Assembly (NCBI RefSeq): GCF_022095675.1
Contig: NZ_JAHYSG010000048.1
Span: 1 to 64,000, forward strand
Origin: Dactylosporangium sp. AC04546
Lineage (GTDB): Bacteria; Actinomycetota; Actinomycetes; Mycobacteriales; Micromonosporaceae
Reading direction: 5' to 3'
DNA: 64,000 bases
The translations under genes and the position numbers were made by a program. Under the pieces are notes generated by a model. It did no database searches. It saw only the letters and a list, made by a program, of their open reading frames with translations, and was not told the origin of the DNA. Of this stretch, positions 34,526-42,734 are shown one piece after another; position 1 is the stretch's first letter, and each line of letters begins with the position of its first letter.

Positions 34526-35536
34526 TCAGCGGTCGATCACACCGCGTTCGAGCCACACCGACCGGGCGGCCGGATGCAGCGGGATGGGCACCGGGGCGTC
34601 GACGGCGCCGCCCGGGCCGCCGCACATCCGCGACAGCGGCAGGCTCGGCCCGCCCTGCCAGGCGATGCTGTCGCGGCGCTCGTGCAGGGCCTCGCAGAAC
34701 GCGCGCACCACGTGGTCCGGCGTGTCGGCCCGGGTGTAGACGAGGAAGCCGGAGAAGTCGACGGTGGCCACGTCGCGCGGCAGCGCGGGGAACCTGGAGC
34801 GGCGCAGCACCGCCCGGCGGTAGCCGGCCGCCTCCAGGGTGGCGAGCTGCGCCGGGCCGACGTCGAGGACGGTCATCCCGGCCGCGACGGCCGGCTCGAC
34901 CCAGTTGTAGACGCCCTCGTCGAACACGGCGTCGACCGCGCCGGCGGTGACGGCCGCCCAGCGCCGCGGATGGTGCGGCAGGCCTTCGGCGTACACGAGC
35001 CGCCCGCCCCAGTCCTCGAGGTCGGCGAGCGAGAAGCCGGCCGCCGCGAGGGTGTCGGCGACGACCCGGTGGACGGCGTGGTCGCGCTGGGCCCGCAGGC
35101 TCACCCGCAGCGGCAGGCGCCGGTCGCGGACCTCGGCGAGCGAGGAGACGCCGAAGCGGGCCGAGACGGCGAAGGCGAGCTGGTCGTACGACGGGACCGT
35201 GGCGATCGCGGCCAGCGGGGCGTCCTGGGGTACCGCACACGCCGGATTGACGATCGCGAACTGGACCCGGCCGGCCAGGACCTCGCCCACCGCCGCCGGC
35301 GAGTCGCTGCCGAACAGCGCCAGGTCCCAGCCGTCCGCGCCCTGGCGGCGCAGCGTGACCATCGCCTGCTTCGCCGCCCAGTCGCCGCGCCCGACGAGCT
35401 CGGCGGCGACCTCCAGCATCAGCCGGGACCGCACCGCCGGCGCCCGCGGGCGATCGGGTGGCAGCGCCGGGGGCTCGGGTTCCACCAGGGGCTCCGTACG
35501 GATCACCTCCACCATTGACGCAACAGATCCTGCCAC
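34526..35536 (-). CDS. TAXI-family solute-receptor-like protein without signal peptide
   Basis: The protein has 336 residues and a TAXI/NMT1-like type 2 binding-protein fold (VTLRRQGADGWDLALFG, GRVQFAIVNPACAV, GAVDAVFDEGVYNW). Unlike transporter receptors it has no signal peptide or lipobox, at either possible start (GTG 35536 or ATG 35515). It may be a cytosolic sensor or chaperone instead of a transport receptor. It follows ubiX by 27 bp. Confidence 0.65.
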   Translation of the reverse strand: MAGSVASMVEVIRTEPLVEPEPPALPPDRPRAPAVRSRLMLEVAAELVGRGDWAAKQAMVTLRRQGADGWDLALFGSDSPAAVGEVLAGRVQFAIVNPACAVPQDAPLAAIATVPSYDQLAFAVSARFGVSSLAEVRDRRLPLRVSLRAQRDHAVHRVVADTLAAAGFSLADLEDWGGRLVYAEGLPHHPRRWAAVTAGAVDAVFDEGVYNWVEPAVAAGMTVLDVGPAQLATLEAAGYRRAVLRRSRFPALPRDVATVDFSGFLVYTRADTPDHVVRAFCEALHERRDSIAWQGGPSLPLSRMCGGPGGAVDAPVPIPLHPAARSVWLERGVIDR

Positions 35537-35553
35537 GCGATGATCGGTAGCGC

Positions 35554-35570
35554 AATTTTTGTTTCAGTCC
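35554..35570 (-). promoter_or_regulatory. AT-rich TTTTTGTTTC motif between ubiX and TAXI gene
   Basis: AATTTTTGTTTCAGTCC spans the ubiX stop and the gap before the TAXI-like gene. It matches the motif at 20515 and 34384 in 8-10 core positions. Candidate operator or promoter element; inference only. Confidence 0.35.
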
Positions 35571-36133
35571 GGTCCGATCCACCGAGGGGACACGTCGTGC
35601 TCGATCCGCAGCTGGTCCAGGACCTTGCCGACGGTGTGGTCGACGATCTGCGCCACGGTGGTGGGCCGCACGTAGAACCCGGGCACCGGCGGCAGGACCA
35701 CCGCGCCGGCCTCGGTGACCGCCGTCATCAGGCGCAGGTGCCCGAGGTGCAGCGGCGTCTCGCGCACGACCAGCACCAGCGGCCGGCGCTCCTTGAGGTG
35801 CACGTCGGCCGCCCGCACGAGCAGCGTGTCGTTGGCCGAGTTGGCGATCGCCGACAGCGACCGGATGCTGCACGGGGCGACGACCATCGCGTGCGTCTGG
35901 AACGTGCCGCTGGCGATGGCCGCGCCGAGCGCCTTCTCCGGGTACGTCACGGCCGCGAGGGCCGTCACGTCGGCGAGGGTGCGGCCCAGCTCGTACTCGA
36001 TCGTGGCCGCCGCGCCGGAGGACACCACCAGGTGCGTCTCGACGTCGTCGCGGCCCGCGAGGACCTCCAGCAGCCGCACCCCGTAGACCGCGCCGGACGC
36101 GCCCGAGATGCCGATAACCACCCTCATTGTCAT
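35564..36133 (-). CDS. ubiX: UbiX family flavin prenyltransferase
   Basis: The product has 189 residues. VVIGISGASGAVYGVRLLE is the flavin-binding start, VVAPCSIRSLSAIANS the central phosphate and flavin loop, and LVVRETPLHLGHLRLM the conserved RETP-type motif. UbiX joins dimethylallyl monophosphate to FMN to make the prenylated FMN used by UbiD. The cluster's UbiD and an IPP isomerase lie at 15353-17933, so the window encodes three linked steps of cofactor supply and use. ATG 36133 has GAAGGGA upstream. Confidence 0.93.
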   Translation of the reverse strand: MTMRVVIGISGASGAVYGVRLLEVLAGRDDVETHLVVSSGAAATIEYELGRTLADVTALAAVTYPEKALGAAIASGTFQTHAMVVAPCSIRSLSAIANSANDTLLVRAADVHLKERRPLVLVVRETPLHLGHLRLMTAVTEAGAVVLPPVPGFYVRPTTVAQIVDHTVGKVLDQLRIEHDVSPRWIGPD

Positions 36134-36183
36134 GGAATATCCCTTCCGTCGGTCCGGTCACCGTACCCGGCGGGACGGCCCGC

Positions 36184-37113
36184 GTGAAGATCGTCGTTCT
36201 GGCCGGCGGGGTGGGCGGCGCGCGGTTCCTCACCGGCGTGCGGGCGTTCGGCGGCGACGTCACCGCCGTGGTGAACGCCGGCGACAACGTCACCCTGCAC
36301 GGCCTGCGCATCTGCCCCGACCTCGACACCGTCATGTACACCCTCGGCGGCGGCGCCGACCCGGGGCGCGGCTGGGGCCGGGCCGGCGAGACCTGGACGG
36401 TGAAGGAGGAGCTGAGCGCCTACGACGGCGACGCCGGCTGGTTCGGCCTCGGCGACCGGGACCTCGCCACCCACCTGGTGCGCACCCGCCTCCTCGCCGC
36501 CGGCCGGCCCCTGTCGCAGGTCACCGCCGAGCTGTGCCGGCGCTGGCGGCCGGGCGTGACCCTGCTGCCGGCCACCGACGACCCGTTCGAGACGCACGTG
36601 GTCACCCCGGACGCGACGATGCACTTCCAGGAGTGGTGGGTGCGGTACCGCGGCACCGCCCCCGTCGAGCGCTTCGAGTTCGCCGGCGCGGCGGCGGCGA
36701 CTCCGGCCCCCGGCGTCACCGAGGCCATCGCCGGGGCCGACCTGGTGCTGCTCGGCCCGAGCAACCCGGTGGTCAGCATCGGCCCGATCCTGGCCGTGCC
36801 CGGCATCCGGGCAGCGATCGCCGCCACGCCGGCCCGGGTCGTGGGCCTGTCCCCGATCATCGGCGGCGCCCCGGTCCTGGGCATGGCCGACCGCTGCCTG
36901 GCCGCGATCGGCGTCCCGTGCAGCGCCGCCGGCGTGGGCGCCCACTTCGGCGCCCGCGCGGCCGGCGGCCTGCTCGACGGCTGGCTCGTCGACGCCGCCG
37001 ACGCGGGCACGCGGGTCGACGGCCTGCCGGTGCGGGCCGTGCCGCTGTGGATGCACGACACGGCCCACACGGTGGCGATGGTCGCCGCGGCCGCCGACCT
37101 GGCCGGCCTCTGA
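36184..37113 (+). CDS. cofD: 2-phospho-L-lactate transferase-type enzyme, F420 synthesis
   Basis: A CofD/FbiA family protein of 309 residues: VVLAGGVGGARFLTG at the N-terminus, VNAGDNVTLHGLRICPDLDT, and LGPSNPVVSIGPILAVPG in the middle. It transfers a phospholactate or phosphoenolpyruvate-derived moiety to the deazaflavin Fo. I start at GTG 36184. In many actinomycetes cofD is followed by cofE/fbiB; here the next gene is convergent secDF, so the partner gene is elsewhere. It diverges from ubiX with 50 bp between starts. Nearby F420 users are the LLM enzyme and the broken PPOX gene. Confidence 0.92.
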   Translation: MKIVVLAGGVGGARFLTGVRAFGGDVTAVVNAGDNVTLHGLRICPDLDTVMYTLGGGADPGRGWGRAGETWTVKEELSAYDGDAGWFGLGDRDLATHLVRTRLLAAGRPLSQVTAELCRRWRPGVTLLPATDDPFETHVVTPDATMHFQEWWVRYRGTAPVERFEFAGAAAATPAPGVTEAIAGADLVLLGPSNPVVSIGPILAVPGIRAAIAATPARVVGLSPIIGGAPVLGMADRCLAAIGVPCSAAGVGAHFGARAAGGLLDGWLVDAADAGTRVDGLPVRAVPLWMHDTAHTVAMVAAAADLAGL

Positions 37114-37119
37114 CGGTGA

Positions 37120-39342
37120 CTACCGCCGGCGCGGCGCTCGCTGGGAGAAGCCGACGGCGAGCGGCGTGGCCAGGAACACCGACGAGTACGTGCCGACCAG
37201 GATGCCGACGAGCAGGGCCGTCGCGAAGTCGACGAGCGAGTCGCCGCCGAGCAGCGCGAGGGCCGTCAGCACGAAGACCGCGCCCAGGCCGGTGTTCACC
37301 GTCCGCGGCACGGTCTGCAGGCACGCCGTGTTGGCCAGCTCGGCCAGCGGCGGCCGCTTGCCGCGCCGGCCGCGGGTGCCCCGGACCAGCTCCCGGATCC
37401 GGTCGAAGACCACCACCGAGTCGTTGACCGAGTAGCCGATCACCGTCAGCAGCGCGGCGAGGAACACCCCGTCGACCGGCTTGCCCAGCCAGGCGAACAC
37501 CCCGACGAGGATGAGCACGTCGTGGGCCATCGCCAGCACCGCCGCGACGCCCCACTGCCAGCGGAACCGCAGTGCGAGGTAGGCCAGCTGGGCGGCGAGG
37601 GCCACCCCGAGCGCGACGACGGCCTTGCGCCGCAGCTCCGCGCCGAGGCTCGGGCCGATCCGCTCGTCGCGCTGCCGCTCGACACTGCCGGCGCCGGCCT
37701 CGGTGAGGGCCTGACGCACCTTGGCCTCCGCCGCGTCGTCGAAGCCTCCCGCGCGCACGCTGAGCGCCCCGCCGCTCGCCTCGTTGACGACCGCCCGCGG
37801 CAGCCCGGCGGCGGCGACCGCGGTCCGCGCCTGGTCCACGGTGATCTGGGAGCTCATGGTGTACTGCACGAGCCGCCCGCCGGTGAACTCGACGCCGAAG
37901 TTCAGGCCCCGCGCGGCGATGCCGCTCACGGCGAGCGCGACAGCGAGCGCCGAGACCACCAGCCAGCGCCGCCGCCGGGCCATCAGGTCCGGGTTGCGCC
38001 GCTCCAGCGTGCGCCGCACCCAGCCCACGTGGGCGACGCCGCTGACCCGGTCGAGCCGGTTGCCACGCAGGACCAGGTCGGTGAGCACCCGGGTGAGCAC
38101 CAGCGCCGTGAACAGCGACGCCAGCACGCCGACGCTGAGCGTCACCCCGAAGCCGCGCACCGGCCCGGACGCGAGGTAGAACAGCAGCCCGGCGGCGAGC
38201 AGGGTGGTGACGTTCGAGTCCACGATCGCCGACCAGGCGCCGGAGAACCCGTTGCGCACCGCGGTGCGCAGCGGCCGCCCGGCGGCGTACTCCTCGCGGG
38301 CGCGCTCGAACACCAGCACGTTGGCGTCCACCGCCATCCCGATCGCGAGCACGAACCCGGCGAGTCCCGGCAGCGTGAGCGTGGCCCCGAGGGCCAGCAG
38401 CACGCCGTACGAGACGAGCCCGTAGGCCACGAGCGACACCGCGGCGAGGCCGCCCGCGAGCCGGTAGACCGCGACGATGAACAGGATGGTCGCGGCGACG
38501 CCGGCGACCGCCGCCTGCGCGCTCGCCGTGATCGCCTGCCGGCCGAGGGTCGGCCCGACGCTCCGCTGCTCGATGACGTCGACCGGCACCGGCAGCGCGC
38601 CGCCGCGGATGAGCACCGCCAGGTCCTTCGCCTCGGCGGCGCTGAACCGGCCGGTGATGGTGGTCTCGCCGCCGGTGTACCCGACGTCGCACCGCGCCGT
38701 CGACTCCACCTGCGGCGACAGGATGACCTGGTCGTCGAGGACGATCGCGACCCGGCGGCGCGGGTCGTCCATGGGCGAGCAGGCGGCGGTGCCGGTGAGC
38801 CCGGCCCACGCCTGCACGCCGGTGCCGCGGAAGGTGACGTTCACGTTCCACCCGCCGAGCTGCGCGGCGACCGCGTCGGCCGCCTCGATCTGGCTGCCGG
38901 CGACGGCCGCCGGCCCGAGCCGCAGCCGGGCCCGGCCGTCCTCGTCCGGCAGGACCAAGCCGGCCGGGTCCCCGGTCGCCGTGCCGTCGTCGATGCCGAG
39001 CACGGGCCGGAACGTCAGCTCGGCCGTGCGGCCGATCACCTCGACGGCCCGCTGCGGGTCGTCGACGCCCGGCAGCTCGACGATGATCCGCCGGTCGCCG
39101 GAGCGGGTGAGGGTGGGCTCGCTGAGCCCGAGTTCGTCGACGCGGCGCCGGAGGATCTCCAGCGCCTCGTCGGTGGTCTTCGCGGTGGCCTTGGCATGCT
39201 CACCGTCACGGGTTTCCAGGACGATCTGGGTGCCGCCGCGCAGGTCGAGCCCGAGCCGAGCCGGCCGGGTGGCAACGAGCCACCCGGCGAGCGTCAGCAC
39301 GACGAGCACGAGCGCGGCGCGCACCAGCAGGGTGCGCGACAC
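37120..39342 (-). CDS. secDF: Fused protein translocase SecDF
   Basis: The protein has 740 residues with SecD then SecF in one chain. The SecD half has LGLDLRGGTQIVLE after the first membrane segment, and GMAVDANVLVFERAREE in the membrane part. The SecF half starts near residue 450 with LNFGVEFTGGRLVQ and has GYSVNDSVVVFDRIRE. Twelve membrane segments are expected. SecDF uses the proton gradient to pull secreted proteins across the membrane. Actinomycetes normally have separate secD and secF beside ruvB/yajC, so this isolated fused copy is probably an additional paralogue. GTG start at 39342. Confidence 0.92.
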   Translation of the reverse strand: MSRTLLVRAALVLVVLTLAGWLVATRPARLGLDLRGGTQIVLETRDGEHAKATAKTTDEALEILRRRVDELGLSEPTLTRSGDRRIIVELPGVDDPQRAVEVIGRTAELTFRPVLGIDDGTATGDPAGLVLPDEDGRARLRLGPAAVAGSQIEAADAVAAQLGGWNVNVTFRGTGVQAWAGLTGTAACSPMDDPRRRVAIVLDDQVILSPQVESTARCDVGYTGGETTITGRFSAAEAKDLAVLIRGGALPVPVDVIEQRSVGPTLGRQAITASAQAAVAGVAATILFIVAVYRLAGGLAAVSLVAYGLVSYGVLLALGATLTLPGLAGFVLAIGMAVDANVLVFERAREEYAAGRPLRTAVRNGFSGAWSAIVDSNVTTLLAAGLLFYLASGPVRGFGVTLSVGVLASLFTALVLTRVLTDLVLRGNRLDRVSGVAHVGWVRRTLERRNPDLMARRRRWLVVSALAVALAVSGIAARGLNFGVEFTGGRLVQYTMSSQITVDQARTAVAAAGLPRAVVNEASGGALSVRAGGFDDAAEAKVRQALTEAGAGSVERQRDERIGPSLGAELRRKAVVALGVALAAQLAYLALRFRWQWGVAAVLAMAHDVLILVGVFAWLGKPVDGVFLAALLTVIGYSVNDSVVVFDRIRELVRGTRGRRGKRPPLAELANTACLQTVPRTVNTGLGAVFVLTALALLGGDSLVDFATALLVGILVGTYSSVFLATPLAVGFSQRAPRRR

Positions 39343-39373
39343 AGTGGTTTCCTCGCTTGGGTTGTGAAGGGAT

Positions 39374-39736
39374 TCAGGACACGGACGGCATGCCGCCGTG
39401 CGGCGGTGCCCGACCCCTGATCGCGAGGACGAATGTTTCGATGCGTCGCGCCGGCGGCCCGCCGACCGGCGCGAACCAGCCCGCGGGCGGCGCGGCCGCG
39501 GCGCCGGAGGAGCCGGCGACGGCCCACCCGGCCGCGGCCGCCCCCGGCCACGTGGGCGTGCTCTTGACGACGAGCCGCACCTCGTGCTGGACCGCCGCGG
39601 CCACCAGGTGGGCCGAGGCGGTGGCAGGAGCGTGGACGGCGGCCTGGACTGCCTCCTGCGGCGCCTGCGACGTCGGCAGCCCGGCCAGGAAGGCGAGCAG
39701 CACCGCGAGCAGTGCCCGCAGGTGGCCTCCCGTCAC
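39374..39736 (-). CDS. Small secreted or membrane-anchored protein
   Basis: The frame has 120 residues from GTG 39736. A hydrophobic N-terminal stretch (LRALLAVLLAFLAGLPTS) looks like a signal or anchor, followed by an alanine-rich region without known motifs. It is 31 bp upstream of secDF in the same direction and just after the peroxidase gene. I do not recognise a family; coding status rests on position, codon pattern and the signal-like segment. Confidence 0.45.
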   Translation of the reverse strand: MTGGHLRALLAVLLAFLAGLPTSQAPQEAVQAAVHAPATASAHLVAAAVQHEVRLVVKSTPTWPGAAAAGWAVAGSSGAAAAPPAGWFAPVGGPPARRIETFVLAIRGRAPPHGGMPSVS

Positions 39737-39767
39737 CCTTGCAGCGTGCCGCCACCCGGCACCCGGG

Positions 39768-40685
39768 TCAAGCGTGCAGGAGGAAGTCCGCACTCGGGGC
39801 GAAGAACAGCGTGCCGGTCACCGGCGTGGAGAAGTCGAGGATCCGGTCGTGCCGGGCGGGCGGGGCGCCCAGGAACATCCGCTCCAGCATCCGCTCGGTG
39901 ACGGCCGGGCTGCGCGCGTAGCCGATGAAGTACGTGCCGAACTCACCGCGCCCGGCCGCGCCGAAGGGCATGTTGTCGCGCAGGATCCGGTGCTCGGTGC
40001 CGTCGGCGTCGACGATCGTGGCCATCGACACGTGCGAGTCGGGTGGCTTGAGCGCGTCGTCGAGCTCGACGTCGGCGAGCTTGGTACGGCCGATCACCTG
40101 CTGCTGGGCCTCGACCGGCAGCGCGTTCCAGGCGTCGAGGTCGTGCAGGTACTTCTGCACCACGACGTAGCTGCCGCCGGCGAACCCCGGGTCCTCGTCG
40201 CCGACCAGGACAGCCGCGCTCGCGGCCGGCCCGACCGGGTTCTCCGTCCCGTCGACGAAGCCGAGCAGGTCGCGCATGTCGAAGTTCTTGAACCCGTGCA
40301 CCTCGTCGCGCAGCGTGGTCACGTCGCGCAGCCGCCCCATGATCTCGGTCCCGAGCGCGAAGCACAGGTCGGGCCGCTGCGCCCGGATGTGGAACAGCAG
40401 GTCGCCGGGTGTGCCGACGGCCCGGTGCACGGGCCCGGCCAGCTCCCGGAACGGGTGCAGCCCGGCCGGCCGCGGCCCGCTGAACAGCCGGTCCCACGCG
40501 TCGGACCCGATCCCGGCGACGCAGCTCAACCGGCCCTCCTGGGCCCGGAACCCGACCGCCCGCTGGAGCGCGGGCAGCTCCCCCAGCGCCGCCCGCGCCC
40601 GCGCCTCCCCACCCGGGTCGATCGTCACCACGAGGAACAGCGCCGTGCGCGTCAACGGGCTCAGCACCGCCTGCGGCGTCACCAC
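39768..40685 (-). CDS. DyP-type heme peroxidase
   Basis: The product has 305 residues. GFVDGTENP carries the catalytic Asp145 of the GxxDG motif. His218 in DSHVSMATI is the likely proximal heme ligand, and RILRDNMPFG supplies the distal arginine. There is no Tat signal, so it belongs to the cytosolic class; no encapsulin gene is present. It oxidises phenolics or dyes with peroxide. The gene precedes the small secreted protein and secDF in the same direction. Confidence 0.93.
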   Translation of the reverse strand: MVTPQAVLSPLTRTALFLVVTIDPGGEARARAALGELPALQRAVGFRAQEGRLSCVAGIGSDAWDRLFSGPRPAGLHPFRELAGPVHRAVGTPGDLLFHIRAQRPDLCFALGTEIMGRLRDVTTLRDEVHGFKNFDMRDLLGFVDGTENPVGPAASAAVLVGDEDPGFAGGSYVVVQKYLHDLDAWNALPVEAQQQVIGRTKLADVELDDALKPPDSHVSMATIVDADGTEHRILRDNMPFGAAGRGEFGTYFIGYARSPAVTERMLERMFLGAPPARHDRILDFSTPVTGTLFFAPSADFLLHA

Positions 40686-40829
40686 CGCTGAGCGCTACCC
40701 CGCCCGGGCCAGGATATGCGCGCCGTTCACGGACCGCCGGGTGTGCGCGCCGGTCCGGCAGCACCTCGCCCGCCGCCTGGCTGCGCACGGTCCTCGCCGA
40801 GGCGGGCCGCCAGGTCGGCGCGTGACCCG

Positions 40830-41162
40830 TCAGGCGCCGCGCCGGCGGCGTTCGCGGAGCCACAGGTACAGCGGGAGCCCCACGGAGGCCCCGAGCAGCG
40901 ACCCGGCGACGACCAGGGCGCGGTCGCAGCGGCGCAGGGTGGGCTCGGTGGCGGCCACGGCGAACAGCACCACGACGCCGACGATGACGTCCCACCCGAA
41001 GAAGGCGCTGACCCGGTTGACGAACAGGTCGTCGAGGAACCGCGGCACGTCGGGCCCGTGCTCGGCGAACCACGGCACCACGGCCACGTAGGGCACGACG
41101 AGGCCGGCGGCGAGCAGGGCCAGCCAGAGCACTTCCAGTCGCCGAGGGTTTTTTGTAGTCAC
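40830..41162 (-). CDS. DUF2834 family membrane protein
   Basis: The protein has 110 residues and three hydrophobic helices (LEVLWLALLAAGLVVPYVAV, FGWDVIVGVVVLFAVAA and SLLGASVGLPLYLWL). The segment with EHG, FLDDLF and SAFFGWD fits DUF2834. I start at GTG 41162, which sits inside a 16-bp palindrome; the transcript may be leaderless. Function unknown. Confidence 0.75.
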   Translation of the reverse strand: MTTKNPRRLEVLWLALLAAGLVVPYVAVVPWFAEHGPDVPRFLDDLFVNRVSAFFGWDVIVGVVVLFAVAATEPTLRRCDRALVVAGSLLGASVGLPLYLWLRERRRRGA

Positions 41163-41169
41163 AACTACA
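41154..41169. promoter_or_regulatory. Palindrome covering the DUF2834 start codon
   Basis: TGTAGTCACAACTACA has perfect 6-bp arms around a 4-bp centre, and the GTG start codon lies within it. A protein bound here would block both transcription and initiation. The arms are like BlaI-type sites but in opposite order, so I do not assign a family. Confidence 0.5.
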
Positions 41170-41200
41170 GTATCCAGGCCACCAAGACGGCGGAGGCGCC

Positions 41201-41971
41201 TCACGCCAGTGGGTCCTGGTAAGGCCCGGCCACCGCCGGCCCCAGACCGGCAGGCAGGTGACTGACAGCCAGCGACACCGCTGCTTCCGGCGTGACAGTT
41301 TCCCCGAGGACAGCACCTTCCCAGGACGCCTTGACGACGTACTTCCCATCGGAGGTCGCTACGCACACCACGTCGGGTGAGAATGGGAAACCAGTGGTGG
41401 TCGAGAACCGCAGTGACCAGTGGCTCGTGTACGGGTACAGCTGCCGCAGCTTCGGCTCGGCGTAGGCGGCTTCGACCAGCGCCCGGTACTCGGGCCAACT
41501 CGCGTCCTCCGCGTCCTGCCGCAACCACTGCCACTGCGCCGCCACCACCTGCGCCGGGCCCTGCTCGGCCGCCTCGGCGAGCTGGGTGAGTTCGACGAAC
41601 GGCACCGATCGTCGAATGTCGTGCAGCGATGTCCCGTCCCGCCAGCCTTGCGCCGCCCTGACAACCTCGACCAGGTCTTGCGTGGTGCCCGAGACCAGCC
41701 AGATACCTTGGCCCCAGCCATTGATCGACCACCTCCGTTCGATGTGCCCGGCGCCAACCTCAAGTGGCTCGCGAAGCGGTGTCGTACTCAGGACGCTGGC
41801 GTAGCGCAACGGCTCCCGCTGGTGAACCACCACCTCACCGAGCGAGAGGCCGCGGTCCACCGCGACTGCCTGGAGCGCCGCGGCCAGACTTCCCATGGCA
41901 GCCACGTCGGGATACAGATCGGCCGGGTCCGGGAACGTCGTCACGTCTGCGAGTGTGCCGTACGCACCCAC
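41201..41971 (-). CDS. DUF6193-like protein
   Basis: The frame has 256 residues from GTG 41971; a second GTG at 41944 begins VTTFPDPADLYPDVAAMG and is equally possible. The layout (LYPDVAAMGSLAAALQ, RWSINGWGQGIWLVSG, YPYTSHWSLRFSTTTGFPF) resembles DUF6193 proteins of actinomycetes, which are annotated near natural-product genes without known activity. No biosynthetic genes lie next to it. Confidence 0.6.
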   Translation of the reverse strand: MGAYGTLADVTTFPDPADLYPDVAAMGSLAAALQAVAVDRGLSLGEVVVHQREPLRYASVLSTTPLREPLEVGAGHIERRWSINGWGQGIWLVSGTTQDLVEVVRAAQGWRDGTSLHDIRRSVPFVELTQLAEAAEQGPAQVVAAQWQWLRQDAEDASWPEYRALVEAAYAEPKLRQLYPYTSHWSLRFSTTTGFPFSPDVVCVATSDGKYVVKASWEGAVLGETVTPEAAVSLAVSHLPAGLGPAVAGPYQDPLA

Positions 41972-42141
41972 TCCGTTGGTGTGGACGTGGTGGCGTAGCC
42001 GTGGCCCCAGTGGTCGGCGTTGATCAGGGCGGTCACTTCGTCCCGCGTGCGGGTGCCGGAGGAGAGCCGGGTGGTGACGTGGTCGTGGCGGGCCGATACT
42101 CGCTCGTGCGCTCGGCCGTGAGGATGCGAGGGTGTGCCGTG

Positions 42142-42630
42142 ATGACGGTCAGGCGGTTCCGGGACGCGGACGTGGCGACGCTGTGGGCGTTGAACGACCT
42201 GCCCAACATCGCAGCGACCGCCGATCCGAGCGTTCCCTTGCCGCTGCCACCGTCGACCCGGCCGCCCGGGTTCCCTGATCTGGCCGACATCCGTGGCTGC
42301 TTTCTGGACGCCGGCGGCGACTTCCTGGTCGTCGAGCTCGACGGTCACGTGGTCGGCATGGGCGGCATCAGGCCCTCGACCGAGGGACGGGCCGAGGTGC
42401 TGCGGATCCGGGTGCATCCCGCGACCCGCAGGCGCGGTGTGGGCCGGGCGTTGATGAGCGCCCTGGAGCAACGGGCGGCGCGGCTGGGCCTTCGGGAGAT
42501 GCACCTGGACACCGCGACGAACCAGCCGGAAGCCATGGCGTTCTATCGCAGCCTGGGCTACCAGGAGATCGGCCGGGAGCACCGGCCCGGCTGGTCCTGG
42601 ACGTTGGTGTACTACCTCAAGACCCTCTGA
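42142..42630 (+). CDS. GNAT family N-acetyltransferase
   Basis: The enzyme has 162 residues from ATG 42142. VLRIRVHPATRRRGVGRALMS is motif A with the R/Q-x-x-G-x-G/A acetyl-CoA loop, and NQPEAMAFYRSLGYQE is motif B. It is a complete single-domain acetyltransferase. The region upstream (41972-42141) has no convincing gene. Substrate unknown. Confidence 0.87.
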   Translation: MTVRRFRDADVATLWALNDLPNIAATADPSVPLPLPPSTRPPGFPDLADIRGCFLDAGGDFLVVELDGHVVGMGGIRPSTEGRAEVLRIRVHPATRRRGVGRALMSALEQRAARLGLREMHLDTATNQPEAMAFYRSLGYQEIGREHRPGWSWTLVYYLKTL

Positions 42631-42734
42631 GATCCTCCGAGTCAGGCGAGGAGCTGCCACTCCGTCCTGCCGGCCACCTTCGCGCCGATGTCCGACGTGA
42701 CAAAGTTCCACGACGCGGACGCCGTGGTGTTCTG

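Noticed and set aside
40686..40829. Possible plus-strand C-terminal fragment ending WLRTVLAEAGRQVGA
   Set aside because: There is no start, no upstream continuation and no recognisable family.
41154..41169. BlaI-type operator
   Set aside because: The arms are in the opposite order from the ACTACA-N-TGTAGT BlaI form, and no BlaI gene is near.
42631..42734. Possible gene fragment reading SWNFVTSDIGAKVAGRTEWQ on the minus strand
   Set aside because: It is too short, with no family match that I can support.
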